Source of the DNA: Neocallimastix lanati (nom. inval.)
Taxonomy: Eukaryota; Neocallimastigomycota; Neocallimastigomycetes; Neocallimastigales; Neocallimastigaceae
Length of the DNA: 43,099 nucleotides
Assembly: GCA_016946835.1 (NCBI GenBank)
Contig: JACVTC010000336.1
Span: 1 to 43,099, forward strand
Reading direction: 5' to 3'
The notes beneath the pieces are model-generated. The model had not been told where the DNA came from. It did no database searches and saw nothing but the letters and a program-made list of their open reading frames with translations. This document shows, one piece after another, positions 23,040-35,765 of the stretch (position 1 is the first letter of the stretch; every line of letters begins with the position of its first letter). The position numbers were made by a program, and so were the translations under genes.

Positions 23040-23790
23040 GTTATTTGGTTTTCTCTTCCTACCATCTTTGCAAATTTATAATATGATCTGGATCTACTAT
23101 TTTATTTGGTAAATTATTAATATCATCAATTACAAATGTATCTTCGTCAAATAATATTGAAAGACTATTATGAAATTTTTATATAGAATAACTATTATCA
23201 CTTAACTTTCCTTTATTTTTTTCATTAACAAATGACATCATATCATGGAAATTTTAATATATTTTACATAATTCATTTTATGATCTTCACTTAATGAATT
23301 TATATCTAAAGTTTCAAATATTTCACATAAACTATTAAGAGCTTTATTTAAAATTATTTCCTTCTCCAATACAACTGTAATCTATTTCTGAAGATATTTT
23401 TCCATCTTCAAACATTACTCCTAAACTATATATTAAATTACCAATATTTATATTTACTATACTCAATAATTTATTAAGATTAATTATAACATTTTTTCTA
23501 TAATATTTAGAATTTAAATTTTAATGTATTTTAAATTATAAATCTTTTCATTTCCTTTATTTTCACGTATAATATTAAATTTATTTTTATGTAAATTGTA
23601 ATCTCTATTGAAATATTTTTCTAATTTTTCTATATCGTTACTATTTATATTTTTTTTATATTTAAATCATTATTGTATTTGGAATTAGATATTATATTCC
23701 AATTTATTAATTGCATCATTAAATCCAACTGTATAATCATTACTTTCATATTTATTAAACTTATTGATATTTTTATTATAAATTATAGAT
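23040..23790 (-). pseudogene. Decayed coding remnant downstream of the lectin-like gene
   Basis: Minus-strand reading gives several coding-like pieces broken by stops and shifts: TVGFNDAINKLEYN (about 23695-23740), NDIEKLEKYFNRDYNLHKNK (about 23585-23640), GNLIYSLGVMFEDGKISSEI (about 23385-23445) and a final piece around 23080-23170 (IDDINNLPNKIVDPDHI). The first piece follows in the same frame directly after the stop at 23793, so it could be the former C-terminus of the upstream gene or the remains of a separate gene. No family is recognised. Confidence 0.5.
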
Positions 23791-23792
23791 AA

Positions 23793-26700
23793 CTATTTCC
23801 AAGCATCTAAAAGATTTTCTGCATTTTTATCTTGAAGATCACCATTATTTGAACTAATTTTAGGATATTTCCATTTAATAGTATTATCAATTTTCCAAAC
23901 AATTGAACGAGTATTTTTATCACAATATAATTTACTATTTTTAGATATTTTATTATAATAAATATTGTATATATCTTCATCGGTTTTATCTTTAAAGGAA
24001 ATATTATTACTTCCAACGACAATTTTATATAAATAACTTGAATTATTTTTTGAATATTTTATTTCAGTGGATATTTTAGATTTATGATCTCTATAAAGTA
24101 ATTTACCATTAAGAATAATCATTGAATAATTTCCACAGTATAACATTTCTCCTTCTCTAAAAGAGTCTCCTATTTTAATTTCAGAAGAATTGAATGGTCG
24201 GTTATATATATTGGTCGGTTATATATATTTTTAAGAGTCCATTTATATTCTCCTGTACTTGATTTTAATATTAGATTATCGTCGATATTAATTAATTCAT
24301 AATATTTATCCTGTTTGTAGTATTCTTCATGTAATATATATTTGTTATTATTAACAAAAATATTTCCATTTTCGTTCAATGAATGAGAAAATAATGGTTC
24401 CTCTAAATTCAAATATTTTGTAATGTTAAAGTAATATTTATCGTTATTGTAGAGTAATAAGTTGGAAGATAAATGTAAGTTATTAGTCACACCATTAACA
24501 TTTCGTTTGGACAAATCATTATTTTTATCTATAGAATTACTTAAAGCTACAAAACTATTTAATGAATAAATATTATTACATTCATCATTATTTGAAATTA
24601 GGTTATTACAAGGTTTATTTCCATAAATTTCCCAGACTGTATGTGTTTTATTTTTAATGATTAATTTATCATTAATACCATCATATGTTAATCTCATATT
24701 TTTGTTATTTTTAATTATTAATTGATTATTGATATAAAAATTATCATTTAATATAGACAAATTATTTATTCCTTTATAAACACCATTACTAAATTCTAAA
24801 CCATGTTTATTTGACAAATAAATAAAATTACCACCGCCAGTATTCGATATCATTCTATCTTAAGTTGTAAAACTAGTATCAGCTATAATTCTATTATATA
24901 AACCATATGATTTTTCATAACCATTAACATTATTTAAAAATCTAACTGGTTTTAATCCCCATACAGGTTGCCATTGCTTTACATCCATAATCATCAAATT
25001 AGGATATTCCAGGTTAATATTATTTTCGATGGATAATCTATAATATTTACTATTTTCATCATTTGGTAATTTAACAATGATATGTTTTTTATTATCTTCG
25101 CAATATAAATATAATCCATTTTTCTGAAGTTTTAACTCTTTAATTTTAGAATTCGAACATTCAGCTATTGTAGAGGATTGATAATTATTATCATTATTTA
25201 ATTTGTAATTATAAACTAACTGAGCATTAGTTACATTTAGATAGGCATCAAATATGGATATCAAAGATTCACCTGGTAATAAGTTATTCAAGTAATGTTT
25301 ATCAATATATTGTCCAATAGTTTTGTTATAATAATTATATTCTTTAGGATCTGAAAATAAGTTATAAATATAATTATTTCTTAATTCTTCACTACAGGAA
25401 GATATACTATAAACAACTTTATTTGTGTATCTAATATGAGTATTATAATTTCTTACTGGCCAAGAGCTCCAATATCTGTTATGATCTTCATCTTCAATAT
25501 ATAATTCACCATTATCAGACATAATTAAACTAAATTTATAATTGTTTAATATTTCATCTATTTCATCTTTAGTTTTTAATTCATTAATATTATAGGTTTG
25601 CCATAATAAATAATTATATTTATCTCTTAAAATTAATTCGCCTAGTGGAGAAAAAGACAATTTATAAGGACTCGAAAATGTTTCAATATTAGCTGTTAAT
25701 GATGACCACATAGTTCTAAAATTTTCTTTAATTACTAAATTACCTGAAGGTTGTAAATAAAATTTATACTTACCGTTATTGGAAACTAAAGCTTCATTTT
25801 CATTCATAACTGTATTACAATTTAATTGAAGTTGATGTTTAAATTTATTAATAACTTTATAATTGATAGTATTATGTTTATCATCAATATTTTTAGGTAC
25901 TTTTTAGTTTCGAAAGCTAATGGCATATTATACTCTCTTTGGAAAACTATAACCAATATAATTAGAATTTTCACCAGGTTGAATTTCTAATATTCTTATA
26001 CCAATATCATCGTATAATGTTAAATCACACTCATCACTAGCTTCTCTATCCGTTAATACTAAACTATAACCATTTTTACCATAATAACCAACATTAAATG
26101 GTAAATGTTTAGATAATGAATCCCAAATAATAACTTCTTCATCTTATCTGTAATAATTAAAACCATTATGATTGTCTTGTGGTTCATTGGTCGGAATTAA
26201 TAATTTTGTAGAAGTATTACTATTAGTTGAGACATTAACATATGATGATGTAGTTGAACTAGTTTTAGGGGTTGAACTAATTTTAGTAATTGTACTAGTA
26301 TTAGTAATTGTACTAGTTTTAGTAGTTGTACTAGTTTTACTAATTGTACTAGTTTTAGTAGTTGTACTAGTTGTTAAATTATTATATTTTTTATCAATGT
26401 CATTGAATCTTCCGCGTTTACTTAAATTCTTATTGCTATTACTATTATAGATATCGTCATTTAATGTTTGATACTGCGCGAAAATATTCTTAGCAGTAAT
26501 TACTAAATGTCCATTATTAGCAATAAAAAACTTAGGGTTATATTTATCAATGTAATCAATTTTATTGGACCATCGAATATTACTTTCTTTAAATTCACCT
26601 TGACATAATGCTAATTCACCATTATTTAATAAACCAAAATGCCATTTACCATTTGGAGATGAAATACATTCACCTTTATTTAATACTTCTCCTGAAAGTA

Positions 26701-28951
26701 ATGAATTTTTATTTATTCTTTCTTTAATAGTAATAACCTTTCTTATAAAATTATTATCTTCAATATTAATACTATCCATATGTAAATCATTATTTGGATT
26801 ATTACATTCAATAATGGATTGTATATTTCCTAAATATTTTATAGTGTGAATACTTTTTTGAAAAGTTACATAAGATTTATCGGTTTCTTCATTATAATTA
26901 CCACAAGCCCAAATGTTAACTTCTGATAAAAATCTAGGGTCTACTGTCAAATTGAAACAGCCATTTTCAGCAATCGGCCATTCAAGATTTTTTGTAAATT
27001 CGATGGTAGTAGAATTGGTTTGAGATTTAGTATAGGTATGTTCCACTGATCTATCAATAGCTTCATCCATAGATATGTCGTTAGTATGAGAAATAGAATT
27101 AGATTTCCCGAATGAATAACTATTTGAAGAAGAAGTAGTTTTGGATTTTTCATTAGACCAGTTTCTATCTTTAGTATATGAATTTGTTAATGAATTAGAA
27201 ATAGAATCAGATTGTGAAGTTTCTTCGGTACTAGTTTCTGAATGACCAACAGTAAAAGCATCTGAATATCCATTACTAGTAGTCCACGTATCACTAACAC
27301 CTGATGTAGTAGTATAAGTATCAGACCAATTTTTTGATTCAGATTTAATTCCTCCCCAAGTTCTACCTGTAGTATGAGTATCACTGGTTGATCTTGTACC
27401 TGCTAATGCTATATTGAGTTCTTGATCTAATTGAAGTTTATTAAGTTCACGTTGAAGTGCTGAATCTTCAGCAGCTATCTTTTCTTGAGAATCTATTGAT
27501 CTTGATGATATATCATTGGCATTTCAAGCAATATCATTAGATGTTCCTGCTATATTATTAGCATCTCTAGCAATATTATTGGCATCTTCAGCATTTTTAT
27601 TAGCATCTTCAGCAATCTTATTAGCATCATTAGCAATTTCATTTGCTCTAATTTGTTCTTCTAAACCAGCTGCATTAATAGCTGTATTAGCTACTTCACA
27701 TCCTGCTTCAACCTCATCTGTACCTATTCCTAAAAATCTTTTATTTAAATGAGTTAAATTTCTTTTTTTATGACTATTTTTAGCTTTATTATAATCATTA
27801 AGATCCATACGAGAGTATTCATCAGTATGGGACACCTCTTCACTTTTACTCCAATTTGTTTCATTAACAGTTTCACCTCCATCTGTTCTAGAATGTGTTT
27901 GTTCTTCACTGATTGTGTGGGCATAAGATTCATCATGACTAGTAGAATGAGTATTGGATGTGTCATCAGTTACACTTTCAGAATTAGAAATTGAATACGA
28001 AATAGTTCTTTCCGCTGCATTCGATACACTATTTGATTCTGATTCTGATAGAGAGTTACTATCTGTAGAAGATAACGACAATTCTAAAATTGTATTAATA
28101 TCATCTGTATATGAATTTGTATTACTAGTAACAATGCCATAAGCTTTATGATATGTATTACCATTAGTATCTGAAATAGAAATTGAATCTTCAACAGATT
28201 TGGATATTCTTATACCACATGAAATAGTAGCTCCTTTCATATTATAAACTAATCCACATTCATTAATATCTATATTTTCCCCAACTTTAATATTATCGCT
28301 TCCATTCAAGTCTTTGCCACTTCCTCCAATAGGGCTACCTATATTGGTAATAATATTAACTTTATCAGCATTTTTAATGCCAACCATTAAACTTTTATGA
28401 TATGGATTATAAGCTGGATTAATACTGGTTAATGGAATGCATTGTAAATTAGTTATATTTAATTTTTTATACAAATTTTCATAATACTCTCTTATTTCTT
28501 CTTTACTATTTAAATTATTGACATCGATAGAATCTTTATTTGATATTTTTTCCCTTTTATTAATTATACCATTTTTTTTATGAAAATTATTTAATTTTTC
28601 ATTTCCATTGATTATTTCTATATTTTCGTCAATTTTATTATTTAATTTTTCAGTTTCTATTTCTCCTGTTTTATTTTCTTTATATAATTTATTAGTATTA
28701 ACATATTCATAATAAACTCCTACATTGTTAACCAACGTATTATTACCACATATTGAAACTCCAAACCATGTTGGTCCTGAATATTTAGCATATTCCTCAA
28801 TAGTTTCAAAATAAATGGTTTCATTATTAGAATTAATATAATAAGGATCTATTATTTGTGTAATTCCATCATATCCGTAAAGACAAAATTCTTTTTTTGC
28901 TAAATAATTGTTAGCAAATAACATTAATGATAATAATGAAAAGAACTTCAT
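23793..28951 (-). pseudogene. Long secreted Ser/Thr-rich protein with bulb-lectin-like repeats, broken in at least six places
   Basis: The start at 28951 gives a signal peptide (MKFFSLLSLMLFANNYLA), then a Cys-containing region and a long zone of alternating Ser/Thr with hydrophobic residues (about 28190-27820). Next come a seven-residue Ala/Asn repeat (NxAEDAN, about 27535-27640), more Ser/Thr, and Thr-rich repeats (26230-26370). Several segments resemble bulb-type (B-)lectin strands, with G-x-L/N-G-x-L followed by W (about 26560-26670, 25440-25800, 24630-24800, 23870-24150). Breaks: TGA at 27524, TAA at 26144, two frameshifts at about 25940 and 25908, TAA at 24860, and a 17-bp duplication at 24195. 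Dibasic KR sites suggest Kex2-type processing. The first 475 codons are intact and might still give a shortened secreted protein. It may bind carbohydrate; the function is inferred only from the lectin-like strands. Confidence 0.7.
24195..24228. repeat. Exact 17-bp tandem duplication causing a frameshift
   Basis: TGGTCGGTTATATATAT occurs twice in direct succession (24195-24211 and 24212-24228). Because 17 is not a multiple of three, the lectin-like frame changes here: the upstream frame ends at 24170, and the downstream lectin-like strands continue in another frame to 23793. A replication-slippage origin is likely. Confidence 0.9.
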
Positions 28952-29082
28952 TATTGATTTTTATATTAAAATATTTTGTTATATTTATTTAAAAAAAGAA
29001 AATCATTTTAAAAAAAATAATCTAATTTATTATATTAATGCATAAATTTTAAAATTAATAAAATTCTATCCTTTTTAATCTA

Positions 29083-29086
29083 ATAT

Positions 29087-29117
<31 letters not shown>
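29083..29117. repeat. (TA)n(GATA)n microsatellite
   Basis: A TA run is followed by about five GATA units, ending at the stop codon of the minus-strand gene that ends at 29116. It is probably in that gene's 3' untranslated region. Confidence 0.85.
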
Positions 29118-30540
29118 AAGCTATATCCATATTAAATATAAAAGAACAATTATCGTCAAATCCATAACGAGGTAATTCTTCCAATTCTTTTAATTCTATA
29201 TAATTTTTGAAAACATTATTAGGAACATTTAATAATACATCAATAAATTTTTTTTCGTCAAAAACAAAATCTTTATGATAAAAAATAATTTTATTATTTT
29301 CATAAGTTATAATATTTTCATCTACTTTTATGAATGAAAGTAAATATTTTATTATAAATTTATTATTCTTATTATGTATTAAGGAAATAATATAACTAAT
29401 TTGAATTAAAAATATTTCTTTATTAAAATTTATATCTAATGTAAAAATATAATTAATATCATCTAATATTTTTTGAACTTCTTTTGAATTATTTAAAATA
29501 TGTTTAGAAAAAAGTTTTTCTTTTTTTAATTTAGAATTTTTATATTTTAAAAATTTGAAATTATGTTCTATAATATAATGTAAAGTATTATAGTCTATAT
29601 TTTCAGGATATTTAATTTTATATTTCATTTGTTTTAATTCATTAATATTAAATCCATATCGTTTTATCAATACATCATTACCAATAAAATCAAATAAATT
29701 TTCAGGATTATTAATCTCATAACATAAATATTTTTCTGAAAATAATACATTAATAAATTTTTCAAAATATTTATCTTCATGTTCTACTATATATCTTTTT
29801 GGCATATATATTTTATTTGAATATTTTTTTAAAATATTTAAAGGAAAATTTGGACTAAAATCAAACATATAATTTATATGAGAAGGAATTTTTATATTAT
29901 ATTTTTCAAGTAAATCTGAACAATATTTTAACATATTTTCATCATAACCTATTTCAATTATAGAATAAATTATTTTAAATATTTTATCGAAACTATAAGT
30001 TAGTAAATAATTATTAAATATATTATTATTACGATTAAAATAAAAGTAATCAAATATTTCAAAAGTAATTTTAGAAATTTTAGTATAAACTTGAATAAAT
30101 AAATAATAAACATTATTAGTAATATATTTATATTTATATAAATTTTTTAAAATTAAAGTATTATTATGTAAAGAATTAATAATAAATGAAATATATTTAT
30201 CATTTTCTTCATTAATAAGTTTATTCATAAAAAATTTATTTATTATAATTAATTTACTACAATCATATTTATTATTATATAATGAAAATATATTATATTT
30301 ATCAAAACTTTCTATAATTTCAAAATAATGATTATATTGTGAATTAGTATTGATCATGAAATATTGACGAGCAAGAATACTTATATCTACTAAATAATCA
30401 TGATTTTTTAATTTGTCATGTTTAAATAATGGTTCATAAAGAAATATTCCTTTTTTTGCCAATTGTAATAAAATTTTTTCGTTACAATTACCATTCAATT
30501 CTTCATAAAATAATTCTGTATTCTCTTCTACTATTGTCAT
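29116..30540 (-). CDS. Unrecognised helix-rich protein (474 aa)
   Basis: The reading frame is intact and has coding character (few alternative open frames, balanced composition). I do not recognise a family. The protein is rich in Asn, Ile, Tyr, Lys and Phe. It has repeated helical-looking segments of about 35-45 residues (for example ILKNLYKYKYI, LLEKYNIKIPSHI, HYIIEHNFKFLKYK), reminiscent of degenerate ankyrin-type repeats, but no clear GA(D/N) turn is seen. There is no signal peptide and no obvious membrane segment, in contrast to both neighbours. It starts 188 bp from the divergent secreted-protein gene at 30729, so the two could share an upstream region. Its stop abuts a GATA microsatellite. 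Confidence 0.6.
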
Positions 30541-30728
30541 TATTGATAATTTTTAACTCTTGTTTAGTAAATATATTAAATTAAAAAAAAACAATTGATA
30601 GATATAAAATGATTTTTTTTTATTTTAATAAATTTATTAAACTAAAATTTAATAATAAATAAAGTTTATTAAAATATAAAAAAAAACTAAAAATTAATAT
30701 ACATATATACATATTATAAAATTTAAAT

Positions 30729-33700
30729 ATGATTATTTTTAAATATATCGTTGTACTATTTTTTATATTTAATAAAATTATTTGTAGTCCACAAAATCAT
30801 CTAAGTATACAACTAGCTTTATTAATTTTAGCTGCTGGTGATAATAATGGTGAAATTGCACAAGATAAAAACGGTCCATTAGAAATAGATATTTCCAAAA
30901 ATAATCGTAGTAATCTAAAAAAATCTATTATAGATATTATTCCTAGTTTAAAAGAAATATATGATAAATCATCTGGAACTAGAAAAGATAAAATTGATGC
31001 TGCAAATGAAAAATTTAAACAATTATATTTAAAGGCTGAACAAATATACATAAGTAAATTTGGATATAAAACAGATGGAAATGGTAATAATCTTAGTACT
31101 ACAGATAATAAAGGTAATAATATTATTACAAACACAATAAAAAATCAACGAGCTCATTTATATTCAAACGATGCTCGTGATACAAATATTATAAATAATT
31201 TAGATTTATATAATCAATTAATGAATATAAATAATAATAATAATAATAATGGAGATTATTTAATAAATACTACAGATATAAAAAATATTCAATTTATGTC
31301 TAATACATTTAAAAAAATTATTAAAGAAGCATCGCTAGGTACAGATTATAATACAATAGAAAGAAAAATATTATATTATATTCAATCTAATTATCCTAAT
31401 GATAAAAATCTTAGAATTAAATTATATAATTTATACAATCAAATAGCTTTTCGTATATCCAAAAATAATGATTTTAAAGGTGACTTAATAAAAAATTCTG
31501 ATTTTGTTATTATTGAATCAAATCATAATAATAATTTAATATATCATGTTATTACTTCATCAGATAGATCATTACATCAATTATTATCTATAGATAGTGG
31601 ATTTAAAGTTACTGAAACAAATTTAATATTAGATTCTGAAAACATTTATGTAATTAATAATGGTTATAATAGAAAAATTGATAATAAATTAACTGGTAGC
31701 GATGAATATTCTATATTTGATAATGGAATAAGTTTAATTGCAGATTGTGGAATAAAAATTTCTAAAAAAGGAAAAGAATATAATCCTAAAACAAATAGAT
31801 ATGAAACTGTAGATATAATACATAAACCTGAAGCTTATTCAATTAAAAAAGATAAAAATACTATTGATCCTAATAGAATAAATAGTAATGCTTTATATGG
31901 TAGAGTTGCTAAAAAAGACTTATTAAGTGAAAATGATATTAATATATTATGTAATTATTATGATGATAGTTATGGTAGATTAGAAGAACTTACAGGAAAT
32001 TTTGTAGATGCAAATAATTCTATACAAATAAATAAATTAAATTTATTAAAATCTTTTTCTAAATTTAATTTAACTGAAAAACTATTTCCATTAAGTATAG
32101 ATAATACTAATAGATATGGTAATTGTAAAACAGAAGGATTTACAAATAATGAACATTATGGTGAAACTATGGCCGCTTTAAATTTAGTTAAAAAAGTTAC
32201 TAATAAAGTAAATATAAATAATGGAGGTAGTTGTTCAATGCATAAAACAAAACGAGATTCTAATAAATGTATAAGAAATCCTAATATTAATAATAATTAT
32301 AATAATGAATTACCAACATTGGAAACGTTACATATTTTTAATAATCTAAATTTAAATAATGATATTTTTCCATATAGTTCAAATGGGAATTTTCCAGATA
32401 GTCTTTCTAATCTTGATTCTTTATATAAAGGAACAAGAACTACGGAAGAATTATGGGAAAAACTATCAAATTTATATATTAATAATATTGATAAATTTAA
32501 TGCTGAACAAAGTAAAAATTTTATTATTAATTTTAATACAGTAATTAATGCTTGTATAGAAAATCTTTCAAATTTAGATAGTTTAAGTAATAGTATAAAT
32601 GATATTAATGAAGAATCAATCAATAAATTGAAATTACTCTTTAATAAGGTTCATAAAAGTCATGAAAAATCTTTTAATTCAATTATTGATGAAGATGATA
32701 ATAATTCAATAGAAATAATTCCATATGGAATTAATTCTCAATCTAAATTATTTAAAGAATCATTAATAGATTCAATTAATGAAATATATGATATTGTTAA
32801 TTTTAATGATGACGATATTAATATTGGTATATTATTTAATGAAGATGATAATAGAGAATTAATTAATGAAGATAGAACTGAAGAAATTGATGAATTATGT
32901 GAAAATATTAAAAATATGGAAATTGAAGAAGATGATAAAGATGGATATAAAAAGAAATTATTAAAATTATATAAAAAATTAAATGAAATAGATAATGTAA
33001 ACAATTATGATAATTATTATAATGATGAATCAATTAATAATTCAGAAATTGTAACAAAATTAAAAAATACTTTACTTAATAAATTAAAAGAAATAGCTCC
33101 AAATGATGAAGAAATCCAAAATCTTAGTTCTACCGATTTGTCAACTCCAACTAAATCAACAAATATTATAAATTTAAACCATCTCGATAGTTTATTTGAA
33201 GATGATTTTGTTAAATTTATAGTAACCATGAATTATTCTAAAAATTATATAAAACATTTTACTGATAAATCTAAAGCTTTAATCAAGGTATCCAAAAATG
33301 ATTTTTTAGATGAAGAAATACATAAAAATATCAAAACATTGGAAACAGCGATTAATGATAAAATATCAGAGATTAAACAATATAAGAATCCAGAAGAACA
33401 TTTTGAAGATTTAGACCATTTTACAGAGTTATTAATTAATTATGATGATTTAGTATCCTATGCTATTTCTCAAGATAAAATTAATATTAATTCTCATAGT
33501 AATAATGATATTAATCCAATTGATATTGATGAAACTACTGAAAGATGTATTAAATATTCACAAACCAAAAAATTAACTGATGGATTAAATAGTATTGTTG
33601 ATGAAAATCCAGATAAATTTAATAGTGTAAAGGATACTGAAAAGTTTGGAAGTTACACAAGTTCAAGTGGTACTAATGTAGTTAAATATACATGAGGAGG

Positions 33701-34516
33701 TAAAACTGTTTACGAACCTACTTTAAATGATATAAACGAACGATTGAAGGAACCTGTTAATTCTAAATTAGAAGGTATATCTTCTATTATTGATAATGCA
33801 TCTGATGAAGATTTGATGGAAATTAAAGATAGTTATAAAATTAAAGCTAAAATGCTCAAGCATTAAAGTCCTATAAGTAGAAATATTGATGAAATTGATA
33901 AAATAGCTACTATATCTGAAAAATTAGGTGGAGTTAGTAAATCATTAGATAATGTTGAATCATATGATGAATATAGTTATAGAACATTCAACAATTTCTT
34001 GACTGCTATTTCTGAATTTGACGATTATGTTACTTTAGATTCGATAGAAAATAATAAAGATGGCTCAATAGATATATCAAATATATATAAAGGTGTTGGT
34101 AATTTCAGTGATATGTATTATGAAATGAGTGCCGTTGTAGATTATCTAAATGAAAAGAATTATTTGAATGATGAACAAAAATCACAAATTAATGAAGCAA
34201 TGAACAAACTTAACAAACATTTAGAAGGAAGAAAACTTAAATAGCTCAAGCAGTTGGTAAAGAAAATCCAGAATCTTTTAATAATGCTTTAAAAGATTTT
34301 AATTTTATTATTACCACTTCTGAAAAATTATTTGAAGCTAATTCATCATTACATAAAAACAATGATGAAATAAAGTCAGTTAATGTTAATTCAAATGTTA
34401 AGAAATCAACTAATTTGAATAAAATTAATAAAAAGTTTAGTTCTATTAATAAAAACAAAAAGAAAAATAATGCATTACTTAAAAAAATATCAAAACCGAA
34501 AAAAAGATTAATTTAA
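30729..34516 (+). pseudogene. Long secreted acidic protein, broken near the C-terminus
   Basis: The start at 30729 gives a hydrophobic signal peptide (MIIFKYIVVLFFIFNKIICS), followed by a 968-residue stretch that is open to a TGA at 33693-33695. The same frame then continues with coding character through a TAA at 33864-33866 to a stop at 34242-34244. After a one-base shift near 34238 the last 90 codons run to 34516. The sequence is Asn-, Asp-, Glu- and Lys-rich, with helical segments. The post-stop part has repeated phrases (TISEKLGGVSKSL and TTSEKLFEANSSL; NPDKFNS and NPESFNN), pointing to a repeated helical module. No membrane anchor or known domain is seen. It is probably an extracellular or wall protein. 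The long intact part may still be expressed as a truncated form. Confidence 0.6.
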
Positions 34517-35042
34517 ATACTTAACATAACTCGTTTTGTTATTTTAAATTAAAACTATAATTAAACAAATAAAAAATATATAATAAATATAATGTAGGAA
34601 GAAATAAAAATAAATAATTAGAAATAAATAGTTAGAAAATAATATATTTTAATTTAAAATATTATTTTTTAAAACTTTTTAATTATACTATTTTAAAATT
34701 TAAAGATTTAAATAATTTATTATTATATTTACTTTTATATCAATTATTATTTATCTAAAACTATCATTTCTAATTAATTATTAGTATTATTATTATTTTT
34801 AATATAAAAGTGTACATAATATTATTTAAGTTATATTTATAACGATTTTAATAAAAAAATTTTACAATTTTTAAAATTATTACATATTCATTAATATAAT
34901 ATAATATAATTATTTGAAGTATTAATATATAAAAATTTATAGTTTTTATAAACTGATTTTATAAAATTTAAAATAAAAATATTAAATTAGATTTCTAATA
35001 ATATTAAATTATAGATTTACATTTAAAAAGCTAACATTTAAA
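34517..35042. other. AT-rich intergenic DNA
   Basis: No gene is seen between two plus-strand genes for secreted proteins. It presumably contains the 3' end of one and the promoter of the next; no specific site is recognisable. Confidence 0.5.
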
Positions 35043-35765
35043 ATGAAATATTTTACGTTGTTAATTATATTATTTAGTTTTAAAATTTCTATTGTAAAAT
35101 GTTCTATTTTTTCTAATATTTTTAGAAATGATATTAAAATTGATACAGATCAATTAAATAATAGTTTAAGTAATGAATGTATTGAAGAAGAAAAAAATTC
35201 TGAATATAATGAATGTCTTCCTGAAATGTCAATTAGTAATTATAAACAATCTTGTTTAACTATTAAATCTGAAAAATATCAAAAATTTTACAATGATATT
35301 GATAAATCAAAATATTTTCCACCTTGTAGTAAAAATCCTTTATATGCTGAATATCTTCAACCTCTTGTGATAGAATATATTAAAAATGTTTTAGATTCTC
35401 AATGTTTCACGGATAATAATGATAATTTATGTCCATATTCTGTTTATGCAATTACTAATACTGGAAAAAATATAATGACAAATTGTACATCTAAAAAGTG
35501 TACAGAATTATTATTAGAATCTTTCAAAAAAATTAGTATGGATCAAATTGCTGCTTTGGACGGTATTTCAACTACAACTAGTAAAATAAATTATAATCAA
35601 ATAAAGGTAGTAAAAAATATGATTCCTACTTTAGAGTCTAATAAATGTAAATCATTACATATTGATGAAAATAATAATGATATTGCTAATAACACTATTA
35701 ATAATAAAATTAATCTTATTTTATTATTTACCTTATTATTATTATTATTAAATATTTTATATTAA
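35043..35765 (+). CDS. Small Cys-containing surface protein, probable GPI anchor (240 aa)
   Basis: The frame is intact. The N-terminus is a signal peptide (MKYFTLLIILFSFKISIVKC). The mature part has about nine cysteines (NEC, NEC, QSC, PPC, SQC, NLC, TNC, KKC, NKC), consistent with disulfide bonds in a secreted protein. The C-terminus has a polar Asn-rich stretch followed by a purely hydrophobic tail (LILLFTLLLLLLNILY) running to the stop, the usual form of a GPI-attachment signal. It could instead be a single-pass membrane protein. No enzyme motif is recognised. Fungal proteins of this build are usually cell-surface or wall proteins. It follows another secreted-protein gene on the same strand. 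Confidence 0.7.
   Translation: MKYFTLLIILFSFKISIVKCSIFSNIFRNDIKIDTDQLNNSLSNECIEEEKNSEYNECLPEMSISNYKQSCLTIKSEKYQKFYNDIDKSKYFPPCSKNPLYAEYLQPLVIEYIKNVLDSQCFTDNNDNLCPYSVYAITNTGKNIMTNCTSKKCTELLLESFKKISMDQIAALDGISTTTSKINYNQIKVVKNMIPTLESNKCKSLHIDENNNDIANNTINNKINLILLFTLLLLLLNILY

Noticed and set aside
25908-25945. Intron explaining the break in the lectin-like gene
   Set aside because: The two frame changes are only about 35 bases apart and no GT...AG pair with usable length joins the frames.
26172-27994. Open frames of 60-92 codons overlapping the lectin-like gene on both strands
   Set aside because: They are shadows of Thr/Ser- and Ala/Asn-rich repeats, which stay open in several frames.
30797-33229. 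Minus-strand frames within the long secreted-protein gene
   Set aside because: They are Ser/Leu/Ile-rich complements of a strongly coding plus-strand frame.
34246-34458. Minus-strand 70-codon frame
   Set aside because: It is opposite the C-terminal coding piece of the plus-strand gene and shows no family features.
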